From: Microthyrium microscopicum
Taxonomy: Eukaryota; Ascomycota; Dothideomycetes; Microthyriales; Microthyriaceae
DNA: 64,000 bases
Reading direction: 5' to 3'
Assembly (NCBI GenBank): GCA_010405405.1
Contig: MU004238.1
Span: 1,378,374 to 1,442,373, forward strand
The notes beneath the pieces are model-generated. The model ran no database searches, had not been told where the DNA came from, and worked only from the letters and a program-made list of their open reading frames with translations. Positions 31,840 to 43,798 of the stretch are shown in pieces (the stretch's first letter is position 1; every line of letters begins with the position of its first letter). Position numbers and translations under genes: made by a program.

Positions 31840-32910
31840 ATGCGCTTCCGGATACGGGCTCCTTCGGGCACTCACACCGTCACACTTGACGATAATTCCA
31901 CAGTCAACGATCTATGCTTAAAAATCACCGAATTGACAAATCTCATTGAGTACGATGTCAAAGGCGGCTTTCCGCCACAGCCTCTGGTCCTAGCCGAACT
32001 TCCCTCAGACACCAAGCTCGCCGACACTGGCTACAAATTCAATGGCGAACAACTCATCATCGCCTCCAAAGAAGAGCCCGGCGTCACGCAAGCAAAAGCC
32101 ACCGCCAGCCACTCAGCCAGCATGACAAACGTACCCCCTTCATCCACTGAGCAAAATTCCTCTCAACAAAAACAATCCTTCGCCGGCAAACAATCCTCCA
32201 CATCATCTTCATCAACCACAAACGCAAACCTCCCTTCCTTATCACGCAAACCCAACGATGTCGAATCTGACCCCCCAACCTATGAAATCCCCACCCGCGG
32301 CGGCCGCATGGTCCTCCGCGTAATGCCGGACGACAACAGCTGTCTCTTCCGCGCACTCTCCACAGTCCTCCTAGGTCCCTCTTTGGATGGCATGACCGAA
32401 CTGCGCTCCATCGTCGCACAAGTCATTGCCTCAGACCCAGAAACCTACAGCGAAGCCGTCCTCCAGCGCGCACCCGACAAGTACGCTGAGTGGATCCAGC
32501 GGCCGGAAAGCTGGGGCGGGTACGTCGACATCAAGTGTATCGCCGAGTATCTAGGCACGGAAGTGGTGGGCGTAGACGTTAAGAGCGGGCTGATAACGCG
32601 GTATGGCGAAGGGGCAGCGATGCGTGCGTTTGTGGTATATTCAGGGATACATTACGATGCGTTGGCGTTTGTGCCGGATGGATGTACGGCGGAGGAGACG
32701 GAATTTGATACGAAGCAGTTTCCAGTGGATGATGAGGCATATCTGGAGGCTGCAAAAGGGATTGCGGGTATGTTGAAGGAGAGGAACTATTTTACGGACA
32801 CGGCGGGTATGTCAATCCGGTGTGGGGTTTGTGGGTGGACGGGTAATGGGGAGAAGGCGGCGACGAAGCATGCGGAGAGTACCGGGCATATGGACTTCCA
32901 GGAGGGATGA
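31840..32910 (+). CDS. OTU1: OTU1 deubiquitinase (Otu1/YOD1)
   Basis: Single exon, 356 aa. A UBX-like N-terminal domain (1-80, MRFRIRAPSGTHTVTLDD) contacts Cdc48 in the family. A Ser/Gln linker follows (90-145). The OTU domain carries the catalytic triad: PDDNSCLFRAL with Asp165 and Cys168, and YSGIHYDAL with His271. A C-terminal C2H2 zinc finger uses Cys328, Cys331, His344 and His350. The domain order is exactly that of Otu1/YOD1, which trims ubiquitin chains on Cdc48/p97 clients in ER-associated degradation. Third-position GC is high in the first 800 bases. Converges with the phosphoglycerate mutase gene (stops 170 bp apart). Confidence 0.93.
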   Translation: MRFRIRAPSGTHTVTLDDNSTVNDLCLKITELTNLIEYDVKGGFPPQPLVLAELPSDTKLADTGYKFNGEQLIIASKEEPGVTQAKATASHSASMTNVPPSSTEQNSSQQKQSFAGKQSSTSSSSTTNANLPSLSRKPNDVESDPPTYEIPTRGGRMVLRVMPDDNSCLFRALSTVLLGPSLDGMTELRSIVAQVIASDPETYSEAVLQRAPDKYAEWIQRPESWGGYVDIKCIAEYLGTEVVGVDVKSGLITRYGEGAAMRAFVVYSGIHYDALAFVPDGCTAEETEFDTKQFPVDDEAYLEAAKGIAGMLKERNYFTDTAGMSIRCGVCGWTGNGEKAATKHAESTGHMDFQEG

Positions 32911-33079
32911 GTGTTCATTCAGGGGGATTTAGAGTTGAACCTTCGCTGTACATATTTTAGCCAAGTTATATTCGATCGTCTATCTACGTCTGGTGTTCAA
33001 TCTACCAATCCTTTTTATATCACTATTCGTTTCTCATAAGGTATATTGACACAGTCCAAGCAAAGAATGAGGCAGCAGC

Positions 33080-34690
33080 CTAGGATTTGACTAGCAAGCT
33101 GGTGCTATCCATAGCATCTGGTTGAGGTAGGCCCATTGCGTCTAGTATAGTTGGAGCAACATCACCAAGAACACCACCTGAGGTTTTCAAGCTCCAACCC
33201 TTGGGAGCATTGAGCATGACAAACGGCACTTTGTTGGTTGTGTGACTTGTCTTTGGTTTTCCCTCGTCGTTGAGCATCTCCTCGGCATTTCTGAACCTAG
33301 TTAGTCTTTGATGTTCACTGTGGTTCGTTGTCACTCACCCGTGATCGGCTGTAATAAACAGCATATATCCATTCTTGTAACATGTCTCATAAATTTTTCC
33401 GATAGCCAAGTCGGTCTCGGCACATGCCTCAATAGCAGCTTCGTAGACACCAGTGTGCCCAACCATATCCGGAGGCGCAAAGTTGTTCATCAAAAACTCG
33501 AACTTGCCCTCTTGGATTCGCTCGCACAGCTTGTCAGCGACAGCCATGGCGCTCATCTTTGGCTGAAGATCATAGGTTGCTACTTTTGGGCTTTGAACGA
33601 GCTCGCGCTCTTCGCCCTCAAATTGCTTTTCTACACCACCGTTGAAGAAGAAAGTAACGTGGGCATATTTCTCGGTCTCAGCAACGTGGAGCTGCTTTAC
33701 GCCTTGTTTTCCGAGCCACTCAGCAAGTACATCGTCCATGACTTGCGGTGGAAAGGCGATTGGAAAGGTATATTGTGTGTTGTAGCGAGTCATAGTGGTG
33801 ATGGAAATATCCTTGGGGTATGGGAAGTCTGGCAGGCCGGAACGGTCAAAGTCTCCAAGAAGCTGGGTGACTTCCCGAACACGATCGGAGCGGTAGTTGA
33901 AGAAGAAGAGAGTGTCGCTGTCTTGGACTCGTCGATCTTTTCCGCCAATGATAATGGGCTTCAAGAACTCGTCATTCTCCTTCTTCTCGTAGCGCTCCTT
34001 GATGGTCTTGACTGGATCATCCGAGTCCTCACCCTCACCAAGAACGATACCTTTTAGACCCACTTCGACACGCTCCCAGCGCTTGTCACGGTCCATAATA
34101 TAGTAGCGACCGACGATGGTCGCCATCTCGCCAGTACCAACCTCCTTGATGTGCTTGAGGAGATCTTCGAGGTAGCCGGCGGCGGACTTGGGGTCGGTAT
34201 CTCGACCATCGCCGAAAAAGTGGATGAACACATGCGGTACACCCATTTGCTTTGCGACTTTGAGCAACGCAACCAAGTGAAGGATATGTGAGTGCACGCC
34301 ACCATCTGATACAAGACCCAGCAAGTGTAATCGACCATTACCATCGATGGCATGCTGAAAAGACTTCTTGATATTCACAGTATCCTTGAATGTATCCTTC
34401 TTGATAGTGCTATCAATTCGAACCACATCTTGCCAGACTACACGACCAGCGCCAATGTTCAAATGTCCGACCTCACTATTGCCCATCAAGCCCTCGGGAA
34501 GACCGACTGCTTCGGAAGAGGCTTCGATCTCAGTATATCCTTGGGCGGCTGTTGATTCCTTGGACTTGTAGTCGTCCATGTAGGGAGTATTGGCGGCGGC
34601 AATGGCATCACCATCTTTGGGAGAAGATTCGCTGGCAATGCCCCAGCCGTCAATGACGATAAGGACGGCCTTTTGGTCGACTTTGACCAT
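33080..34690 (-). CDS. gpmI: Cofactor-independent phosphoglycerate mutase
   Basis: Two exons, 33339-34690 and 33080-33290 (48-bp intron), 1,563 nt, 520 aa. Metal ligands and catalytic residues are in place: VLIVIDGWG (Asp14), MGNSEVGHLNIGAGRVVWQD (phosphorylated Ser72), HFFGDGRDTDPKSA, and ITADHGNAEEML, which is created by splicing (GATCACGG joined to AAATGCC). It ends APTILDAMGLPQPDAM. The enzyme interconverts 3- and 2-phosphoglycerate in glycolysis with Mn2+. Length and motif order agree with the family; filamentous fungi generally use this type, whereas budding yeast uses the 2,3-BPG-dependent one. Confidence 0.95.
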
Positions 34691-36514
34691 GATTGCGAGG
34701 TGATGCGTCTGAGGTCGTGTTTGGGAGAAAAGGAGGGCAATTGACGCAAGAAGAGGTTGTTTGGGCTATGTTTTTAGTTCAAGGCAATTTGCGGGATTTC
34801 TGTCTTTTGAAGGCTACGACGGCCGTGGACTTTTAGGCTAGTGACGTCGGCGGGGATCGGACGGATTGATTGCTTTTTCTCTATACGGTGCTTGGGTTAT
34901 TCTGATGATGTAGACGAATTGGAGTTGAGAGATATCGCTCCACTGCTGAGTTCTACAAGTGGAGATGAAAAGGAAAATCAGCAGAGCTCGAAGCCATGTA
35001 TGGAGGAGCTGGAGATACCTCTTGTCAGAGAGCTGTCGATTCCCCCACCATGCACTTTTCACGATAAGAAGACCCCTGTCCACACAAATTCTCACAAGGC
35101 TGCCAAGACAAGGCTGAAGCCTATCGTCCCTTCACTTCAACTCGATTGGAAAATTAGTTTCCTGATACAATTGCTGCGTTCATAACGAACGGACAATTAG
35201 TACCAAATGGAGAGGGGTAAGTTATACTCAAATCGAATGTCTCATTTTGCTTTACATCTTTCATTCGCCATAACTGCGCTAACAGTGCCGACATTTCATC
35301 AAATAAGGTAGGCTAGAGATACAACCCCTAATTTGAATTGAGTTGGTAGGTATCGTAGTCGATGTAGATGTGGGTCGTCACTTCGTCGAGTCACTGGTCA
35401 TGGTTTCAAAAAGTCCTCTTTAGGGGAGGCTGAGGCACGGGCAAGATCTCGTCTACAAGGTATCGGATGTACATTTTCATTGGCGGATATGTATGCGGCT
35501 CTACATGTGTGATGTAGGAGACTACGTATCGACTAAGTACACTGGTAGGCTATCACCACATCGTTCAGCACTTTCCCAGCCGACCAGCAGATTGTGTTCT
35601 ATATCTTAGGCCCACAAGTCAACTCAAAGCCATCTTCGAAACAGTACGGCTAAAGGCATATTCATATGGTAAGGAACTTCGACAAAAAATTTCTCCTCAT
35701 ATTACTCATTGGAACAACCACCCATTTTTCTGGTCTGGACCGCCATCAGGCTGAAATTGGCTATCACCGGTGCACTAATCCGGCCTGGTCTGAGATGGGT
35801 ACGTCTGACCAGTTAAAGAAACCATGGAGTGGTCAGGAACTAAATGAGAATTTAGCTTCGCAACTAGTTTCCTTCAACATCGCCTGTTGTTTGTATACTT
35901 CAGTTCACAATATGACTCTGAGGGAATCTACAGGTCAGGATGGACTGATAAATTAATTTAAGGTACAATACTGCTTTTCTTCAAAGCTACCTATCTAGAA
36001 GTGTTTACAGTTGCATATCATACATTCCATTATGGGCTTGGGAGCAGATTCGGTAGATCATCCAATTCGTTTATATCCATGTAAGGCTCGAGCCACTATG
36101 GCTTCTTGAGCACTGAGTCCGCCAGTCTAGATCGCATAGAGCAAGTCTTTAGATACTTTACAAGGATATGGCAGAAATATATTATGCTCCATCACTCAAC
36201 CCAACCATTGATGGCCAAGTCAGCTTGATTTCCAAGATCTAGAATCTTATTGCTGCTCGACGCGGGTAGGATCTGACTGCAATCCTACCTAATATCATGG
36301 AAAATGCCCTTGCATCTTCGAGCGGCAATTAGATAATTCCCCTGATCAAGCAGGTACTAATTATATGCCTATACGTAGTGATATATGTCTGTTGGAAAAC
36401 GGGCTTTTCGTGCAGTTCGTCAAAACACATTCTCTCTACTAACTCACAACGAAGACATCTCTCAAATCACTTCATCCATTACATAGATAAGCTGCCCGAT
36501 ATACTTAACCACAA
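34691..36514. other. Intergenic without a supported gene
   Basis: 1.8 kb. Two short plus-strand frames (34841-35185 and 35666-35956) are open but lack family features. Composition is normal up to the transposon target site. The last 130 bp are pyrimidine-rich and could be the promoter or 5' UTR of the broken gene starting near 36515. Confidence 0.35.
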
Positions 36515-39500
36515 TGTCAGCAAACCAATGCAACAGACCAAACCTAGGAACACCTCAGATGTACCTCTCTCCCAACCATACAGTGCTATTGGAGTTGTCT
36601 TCCCCTACCCCCTGAAATTATAAAATGGCGCTTTAGGCCGTAATTGGGTGGATCCGCGGGTGGAACTAGGCGTTATAGTGCAAATTTGTAGGGCGCCTCC
36701 CAATCGTAGCCTATTAGTAGTCCCTAAAAACTATTCTTCCTATATACTATATTTTAGGTCGCTTTTAAAGCCGTGTTAGTAACGTAGATAGCAGAATAAT
36801 AGTATTTAATTACTACTTATTTATTACTTTATAATATCTTAAAATAGTAGTATTCCTACTAGTTAATGACGTTTAAAGCTCTTTAATAGTAATTATATCT
36901 TGACGGAGCTAATTAAGCTGTAATCTTAAGTTAGGTTCCTAAAGATATTAAAGCTAAAGTAGGTAGAAAGGTAGTATTCCTACTAGTAGAGTTAAAGATC
37001 TAGAGTTAAAGATGTTAAACGGCATAGGATTATTAGCGCTAAGGGCTGTTTTATTAGTAATTAGATTTAATAGTAGTAAAGAAGCTAAAGATCTAGTACT
37101 AGCAACGTTAATAGGGTGCTATTTTAAAGTTAATAAAGAAGTAAGAGCGACGACTATAAGATATCCTATTAATCTAATCTAAAATTATTAAAATATACTT
37201 ATTTAACGTTATTTTATCTTTAACGATTCCTTAATATCTTCTATATAATTTTCTACTACTCTTTTAATACTAAAATACTTCTTAATACTATAGTTTATAC
37301 TCATTAGGTTCTTAGTCCTATCTAATTCCTAAACTACTATATCTTAACGCGCGCTATAAATAAATACTACGCGTTAGTACCTAAAAAGGCTATTAAATAG
37401 TTATTTAAGATTTTAGCGAACGTAGGTAGAAATCCTTTATTAAAAACGCTTACGCTAGCCCTAAAGGCTCTAACTATATCTTCTTATCTTAAATACTCTA
37501 TTTCTATATTTTATACTAAACCTATACTATTACTTATTCTTTATAATAAAGTTAATATAAATATTATTATTCCTAATTATTTATTAATACTACTAGCTTC
37601 TTAGGTTTAACTAAATAAGTATTCTTTATAATAAGATAGTAAGACTTAAGATATCTTAAAGTACGCTATAGATAAATTATATTTTTAAAATATTAATATT
37701 ACTTAACCCTCTTTAATTAAAGCAATCTAAAATATCCTTAATACTACTTAAGATATTATTCGTAAGTATTAATATAGCTTAAACTACGTTAAAGAGACGT
37801 ATTTACTTAGAACTAATACCTAAAACGCTATAATAGATAGCGCTTAGTATTCTAAGATTTTTTTACTTAATTTTAGCGCCCTAGTTCCCTAGATTAACTC
37901 TACGCTAATAGCTCTACTAGTACTTAAATTCTCTTCTAAAATTACTATTATTACTAAGATCTAAAAGCGAGAAATAGCTACTATTAAGAATAAATTTAAA
38001 TATCTTTATTAGAGTCTAGTTAAAGGCTTTAAAAAGACTTAGGAATAGCTTAATCTACGCCTTAAAGAGTAAGGAATAATATATAGTTCTACTATCTTAA
38101 TATAGACGTTTTTAAAGTAATAAATAAAGAGAGAAACTAAAGATTTTTAATATAGCTTTAGTATTAATATAGACTTAAGTAATAGAAAGCTTAGTAGTAT
38201 TCTTACTCTAATTTAGTACTAAATTACTTACTAGTATAAGTCTAATTTCCGTAAGAACTCTTAACGCGTTAGTAATCTAGAATAGGAAATTATATTTAGT
38301 ATTACTAAGCCTAAACGACCTTTTCTACTATCCGTAATAGTAGCTAAGATACTAGAATAGGTTAAACTATACTATAAAGAATAATAGTAGCGTGTAAATT
38401 CTACTTTATAATTTATACTATTAATAGATAAATATTTATATTAAAAGGAAAAATATCTAAATAATCTTAATAAAGGATATTACTTTATAGATTCTCGTAA
38501 TAAGTATATCTTCCTTATATTTAACAATTTAAATAATTAGGCTTAAGTAATAGCAAAGGGTAAATATACTATTAAATTACTACCTAATATTATAATATTA
38601 AACTTATTAAAAGGTACTACTGTTTAATAAGCTTACTATTAATATTAAATAATAATAGTATTAAATTCTACTTCGTAACCTATTTATATTAATATTTACC
38701 ATAATTAAGAAAGCTTAAACTTACTTAATAGGGCCTCTAGTAGGGTGTAGAGTAGTTAGAACTAGTATACGTGCTTAAGCTCTCTACTATATCGTAGCGA
38801 ATTAGATATAGCTTTAAGTTTAATCCCTAAGCTACTATTAGTCTAAAAATACTATCTAGAGAACGAATTTAATACATTTAATAGCTAGTACAACATTAAT
38901 TTAGGTTTCTAATAGCATTTAGTGTTTTTAGCTATTATTAAGGCTCTTTAAAATAAAGGATATTATTTAGGCTATATAGTAAATTAAGATTATACTTAAT
39001 TTAAGAGCTTTTTAATAGGGGTTACGATTTAGGATTTTAACGACATAATTAAACTTTATAAGAAATTTATTACTAATTTTTATTAGTACTATATATATTA
39101 GATTTCTCTTCTTAATAATACTAGTTTTAAGTTAAATAAATAAGATTTATAGTAGTAGTAGTTTAATATTAAATTCTTATTATAATATAAAGAAGTTAGG
39201 ATTAGAAGTAATAATTAAAGCTATTTCCTAGATATTCCTATATAACCCTATGCTCTAAGGGATTTTAGTATTCTTTATAATATAACTACTATATTAAATA
39301 TGCCCTTTAGCTTACTTCCTACTAGGTACTCCTTTACCTAAAACTTTAATTTTAATACTTAAAAACTACTTAAAAGACATAGAATTCTTATAGCTATACT
39401 ACTAGCGGTTGTTCGTCTTTAATTAGGCCTTTAAATTACTAAAAAACTCTTTAATTAGATTAAAATCTAAGTAGTAAGGCGGTAGGAATTCTAATTATAT

Positions 39501-41126
39501 CCTTATAGTTCTAAATATTTTATAAACCTCTTTACTATAATAAAAGGACGCGTTATTTATAATAATAATACTATAAAGAAGAGGATAAGGCTAATAGATA
39601 TCTAGAAGCTTATTTTTATATTACTAAGTAAATCTATTATTGTCATTATTAGCTTTATAGATATCTACTAATAGAATACTATTAATACTATATATTAGTA
39701 GGATATTATACTATTTAGTAATATTACTAATATTCTTTAATTTTTACTTATCTAATATTAAGAAGCTTTTAATATTAGGTTTAATACCTACTTTACTCTA
39801 CCTTATTATTCTTAAGATGTTAGTAATTCTATACCCTACTTTATTAATAAAGATAAGCTATTAAGAAATATATTTCAATATATAGAGATAGTATTTATAA
39901 TAAGCTTTAGTAGAGCGCTAAGTAGTAATAACCTTTAATTATAAGATATAAGAATGCGTCCCCTAGTAATAGTTTATTACTAACCTTCTTTTTAGTATAT
40001 TTATACCTATTTAGGACTTGTAAGATTACTATCTAACTAGTAATAAGCCTAAATATATCCTAAATAAACTTATATATTTTAAACTAAGTTAAATTAGGTT
40101 AGTAAAGTAGGTATTTAAATAACGCGACCCGTATATTAAAATTAATAATTAGTAGAGGTCTTAGCTACACCTTTATAGGTTTAAACGATCCTCTAATTCT
40201 TAGTATTTAACGCTAATATTTAATAGTATCTTTATAATATTTAATAGCTTTAACAACGGATAACGTTAAGTAGCTAAGCTTAATTATATCCTTTACTTAT
40301 TTTTGGCAATAAGCGTCAAGATATATTAGTATATTAAAGAGTCATTTGGTACAGTATTAAAATACTAAAAATTAAAATATTTAATAAAGATTTAGCTTTA
40401 GAATTAATAATAATGTAATTTAGGAAGAGGATAGAGTTAGTAAGTTTAATCTAAGGGGCTACGCTGCTAAATTTGTATACTAACGCACTCTTTAAATCCT
40501 TCCGCCCTCCAATTAGGCCCTAAAGCGCCATTTTATAATTTCAGGGCTGGGGGAAGACAACTCCAATAGCACTGTAGCACCCTCTAACCCTCCACTAACA
40601 TTCCACCAGCTACGAATCCTTCCCCGTCTGTTCCTACCGCTCCCAATACGACCAACACCAAGCAGCCTCCAAATGCTGCTCCTTTTCCATCCAAGGCTTC
40701 CAATGCTAGGCCTTCTGCAAAGTCGAACAATCAAATTTTGACACCTGGACCAGCTGTATGAAAGCGGAAAACGCCACCTGGGGACTGAGTTGTCAAGCGG
40801 CCGACCAGTCACCACTCTTGACTCATACGGGTCCGTTGCCAGCTTCTTATACACAGCCTCATTCGCCGGAGCCATATACACGCCTACAGGCGCTGGAGAC
40901 ACCAGTGGTGAAGGAGGTGTTGAGGAGGGATGTGGCTGCCACGACTACGTCAATTGGGCCTCCAATACCGACTGGACCGCATACGAATCAGACGCATTCG
41001 CATTCAGTGTCTTCAGCTTCAGCGGCTGCGACGACGGATGCGAAGAAGGGTGGTTCAGTGAAGGGGTTTGCCTCGATGGGTGGTGTTATGTGTGCTTTGT
41101 TGGTCGTTGCTGGTTTTGCTCTATAG
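36515..41126 (+). pseudogene. Cys-containing host gene split by a transposon
   Basis: Pieces on both sides of the Tc1 element join into one frame if a 53-nt intron is assumed: donor GTACCT at 36561, TA target at 36579-36580, then branch CTAAC and acceptor CAG ending at 40609. The left exon reads from the ATG at 36515 (CACAATG) and the right exon runs 40610-41126. The predicted protein is Cys-rich early (NQCNRP; PVCSYRSQYDQ; SKCCSF; AFCKVEQ; WTSCMK), then Ser/Thr/Pro-rich, and ends in a hydrophobic GGVMCALLVVAGFAL stretch like a GPI-anchor signal. No N-terminal signal peptide is visible, so the true 5' end may lie further left. One in-frame TAG at 40707-40709 replaces an expected CAG, a CpA to TpA change of the RIP type. 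Confidence 0.45.
36581..40574 (-). mobile_element. Tc1/mariner transposon, 3,994 bp, RIP-damaged
   Basis: Terminal inverted repeats of about 65-70 bp begin CAGTGCTATTGGAGTTGTCT at both ends and differ at a few positions; TA flanks each side (36579-36580 and 40575-40576). The transposase lies on the minus strand at about 40330-39390 and is broken by many stops. Its DDE_3 blocks remain readable: first-D block near 39,850, second-D block (SIIIINNASFYYSKEV) near 39505-39575, and LPPYYLDFNLIKEFF near 39445-39487. The 2.7 kb between the left TIR and 39.34 kb is not part of a usual 1.3-2 kb Tc1 element; it shows another decayed frame on the plus strand (about 38.4-39.3 kb) of unknown identity, so it may be a second gene or a nested insert. 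CA and TG pairs are almost absent. Confidence 0.88.
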
Positions 41127-41259
41127 AAGTCACTGAAGTTATAGGAGGCATGAAGTAATGTAAATGTATAAATGCAATTGTATCATTAAATCTGGGGTAT
41201 TGTGCATATGTTAATATAATGGCAAGTCGTCATAAGTGTCATAAGATCATTTAGTCTTT

Positions 41260-43798
41260 TCATCTCAACTCCTTCTCTGCAGCGAAACTGATCGGCTCGC
41301 TTTCATGGATCATGATTGTTGGGGTGGTGGTGTTTGAATTGGTTTGCGTCAGGTCGCGGATTACTTCTTTGGCTTTTCGGAGATCTTTACGGTAGCCTTT
41401 GACGTCGAGCTTGTAGAGTACGATATCGTGCAAGTAGTACTCGATCTCACTCTCTAGCTCATCGATACGACCTCTTGATTCGTTGGCATCAATTGAATCG
41501 GTTGGAGATCGTGGCTCGGTGTCATTGCCCTTGAGGTAGCCGGCAGCCCGTTGACGTACGATGTTGATGGCATCCTCGAGGTTGGGGTTCTTCTGGAGGA
41601 ATGGGAGGGATGGATGTTTGCGCGCATGATCGTCAATGGTGGTGCGGCGGATCTCGGCGTGTAAGAGGTTGGCGTATTGGTCGCGCTCGATGCGTACTGT
41701 GCGGAGTGCTTCCTGCATCTCCACCACTTTGCGGCCGGGCGAGGACGGTGGTGATGTGCGGGCCTTGAGGATGCTGACTTCAGCTTGGAGGCGCGCGTTT
41801 TGGGCTTCAAGGATAGATGCGGTTTGAGCCGACCCTTGGTTGGTGGCCATAAGAGTGCTGATTACTTGGGTCTTTTCATTGAGGCGTTGCTGGGCATCCT
41901 CAAGCTGGAAGGTCATCTCAGCGAGTGCAGTAGGGAGGTCGGAGTTGGGTGAACGAGTCTTGAGTTCTGCCTCCAGGATTTCGTTGCGGTGCTGCAGCTC
42001 CTTGAACTTGGCTAGCAAGTCATCACCAGCAGGAGACTGAGGAGGAGTATTCTTGATAGCGTGTAATTCATCCATAGCTTGCTTCAGTTGTTTCTTGGTC
42101 GAGCAGACTTCTTGACGAACTTGGAGATTGCCTTCGAGCACGTCGACCTTTTGCGCGTTGACATCCTGTAATTTTGCTTCTAGACGCTCCGAGTTCTTCT
42201 TCTCTGCTTCCAATTGCTCCTTGACCGTAGAGTTTTTCTTCAGCTCTCCCTCGTACTTTGCTTCCATGATGGCCAGATCGTTCTTCGCCGCATGGAAATC
42301 ATTCTGTATAGCTTGCTCACTGACCTTGGCTTCTCGTAGCCGGCCTAGTATCTTTTGGATGTTCTCATCTGCTTCCTTGTTCGCACGGATTAATGCCGCT
42401 TTTTCATGCTCAAACTCGTTAAGGCGTGCAGACATGAACTCCAGGCGCTGTTTGACCTGATCGTTTTCCATAAGGCTCGCGTGCGCCTGTTTCCTCTCGT
42501 CGCCGTACGCCTGCTGCGAATCACGCATCCTTGCGTCCTGTCCACTGTTGTCCGCAGCAAATGTTGCTGCTCTCATTGGTGTTTGCGGCATAGATTGGGT
42601 GCCGGAGGGTCCAACAGCGGGAAAGTACGAGTCGGTTGGTCTTGAGGAACTACGGACATGCCCAGATGGGTTGTTTGGTGCGTTTGCATATTGTGGCTGG
42701 CGAGTTGGTGTGGCAAGTCCACGCTCGGGACTGGCGTTGGTGTTCTTCCGACTCCAGCCGCCTTGAAGTTCTTGGAGCTCGGTGATGGTTGCAGTCAGTG
42801 TGCCTTCAACTTCATCTAGTATCGATGCAGGTGGGAACAGCGACGATGTTGTTGTATTCTGTGAGTTGCTTCTGGATCGTTGCCTTTGCACGCGAGAGCT
42901 GGCATTGCTAGGATCTCTAGTTGGTATTGTGGATTGAGATCCTCTCCTGGCATGGATGGTTGAGTTTATGGAAGGCATCAATGTATATGAACCCTTGCTT
43001 GAACTCCTTTCAGGTCTTGATGAGCTGCCGCGTGGAGAACTGTTGTCTGTTGTGTTTGGTCGCGAAATTGGAGAAGTGACGCGTCGAGACCCCAGGTCAT
43101 TGCCATTTTGATTTCTTTTCGAGTCAATGTCCACGGCCAAAGGCAGTGGTTTGTCCTCCCATGACATGACATATTTGGGTGCGCTGCCAATGGGAGTAGT
43201 CTTGGAGCGTCTTCTTGTGATATGGGGATCCGCTGTTTTGGGTCTTAGTGGTTCGATGGATGGCGCGACGAAATGGTCAGAGGCAGCCGAAGGTCTTCGG
43301 CTGTGTAAACGACTTGGAGCTGGAGAAGGTGATGATCTCGGAGAGCGTTCTTCAAGAGCAGGAAAGTTTGAGAATATGGTATTGTCGTGCAAAGGTGGCG
43401 TTGTTGGGTTTTCGGTAGGAGTCGCATCACGAGATGAGGATCTGAGAAATGAATGGCGACCAATGTTAAGCTTCGGTGTCTGAAAAGAGATCATAGTTAG
43501 TATATTGATTCATTGTATGAAAAGTTCGAGCACGAATATCATAAGTTGTGTTTGATAGTGACAAGGTCATGGGTCCCAATTCACTGCAGAGTTGAGGAGG
43601 CACAGGGTAGTATTCGCGTATGGATCAACTTGCCTTTTTGATAGGACTAGGCCCTGTGGTTGGTACCTTGCTGAGGCGAGTATGCTTTTCTGGGGATTTC
43701 TCGCGGGCTTTCAACTCTTCAATAGAAACTAGACCACCAATTCCACTACCAATGTTTGGCTTGCGCTCGCCGCGCCAGGAACTAAACTTGCCCATCAT
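41260..43798 (-). CDS. Coiled-coil protein of unknown function
   Basis: Two exons, 43667-43798 and 41260-43479 (187-bp intron, long for this window), 2,352 nt, 783 aa. The first exon encodes MMGKFSSWRGERKPNIGSG..GLVSIEELKAREKSPEKHTRLSK and joins TPKLNIGRHSFLRSSSR. Residues 50-330 are Ser/Pro/Arg-rich and disordered. From about 355 to 610 the protein is a long heptad-rich coiled coil (RLNEFEHEKAALIRANKEAD; KEQLEAEKKNSERLEAKL). A second helical part near 690-750 contains GRIDELESEIEYYLHDIV. The pattern is that of cytoskeletal or vesicle-tether scaffolds; some databases label such sequences Uso1- or M-protein-like on coiled-coil content alone. I do not assign a role. Confidence 0.75.

Noticed and set aside
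34841-35185. 114-codon plus-strand frame with acidic stretch (DELELRDIAPLL)
   Set aside because: It is short, lies in the promoter side of the phosphoglycerate mutase gene and shows no family feature; could be a chance frame.
35666-35956. 96-codon frame with a hydrophobic N-terminus (FLLILLIGTT)
   Set aside because: The signal-like start is weak and the rest lacks paired cysteines or repeats; not enough to call a secreted protein.
37000-39300. LTR retroelement inside the large Tc1 element
   Set aside because: I looked for long direct repeats and for reverse-transcriptase or integrase patterns and saw none I could support; RIP has erased too much to say more.
40513-40902. 129-codon minus-strand frame beside the transposon
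   Set aside because: It runs from host DNA into the transposon end, so it cannot be an original gene.
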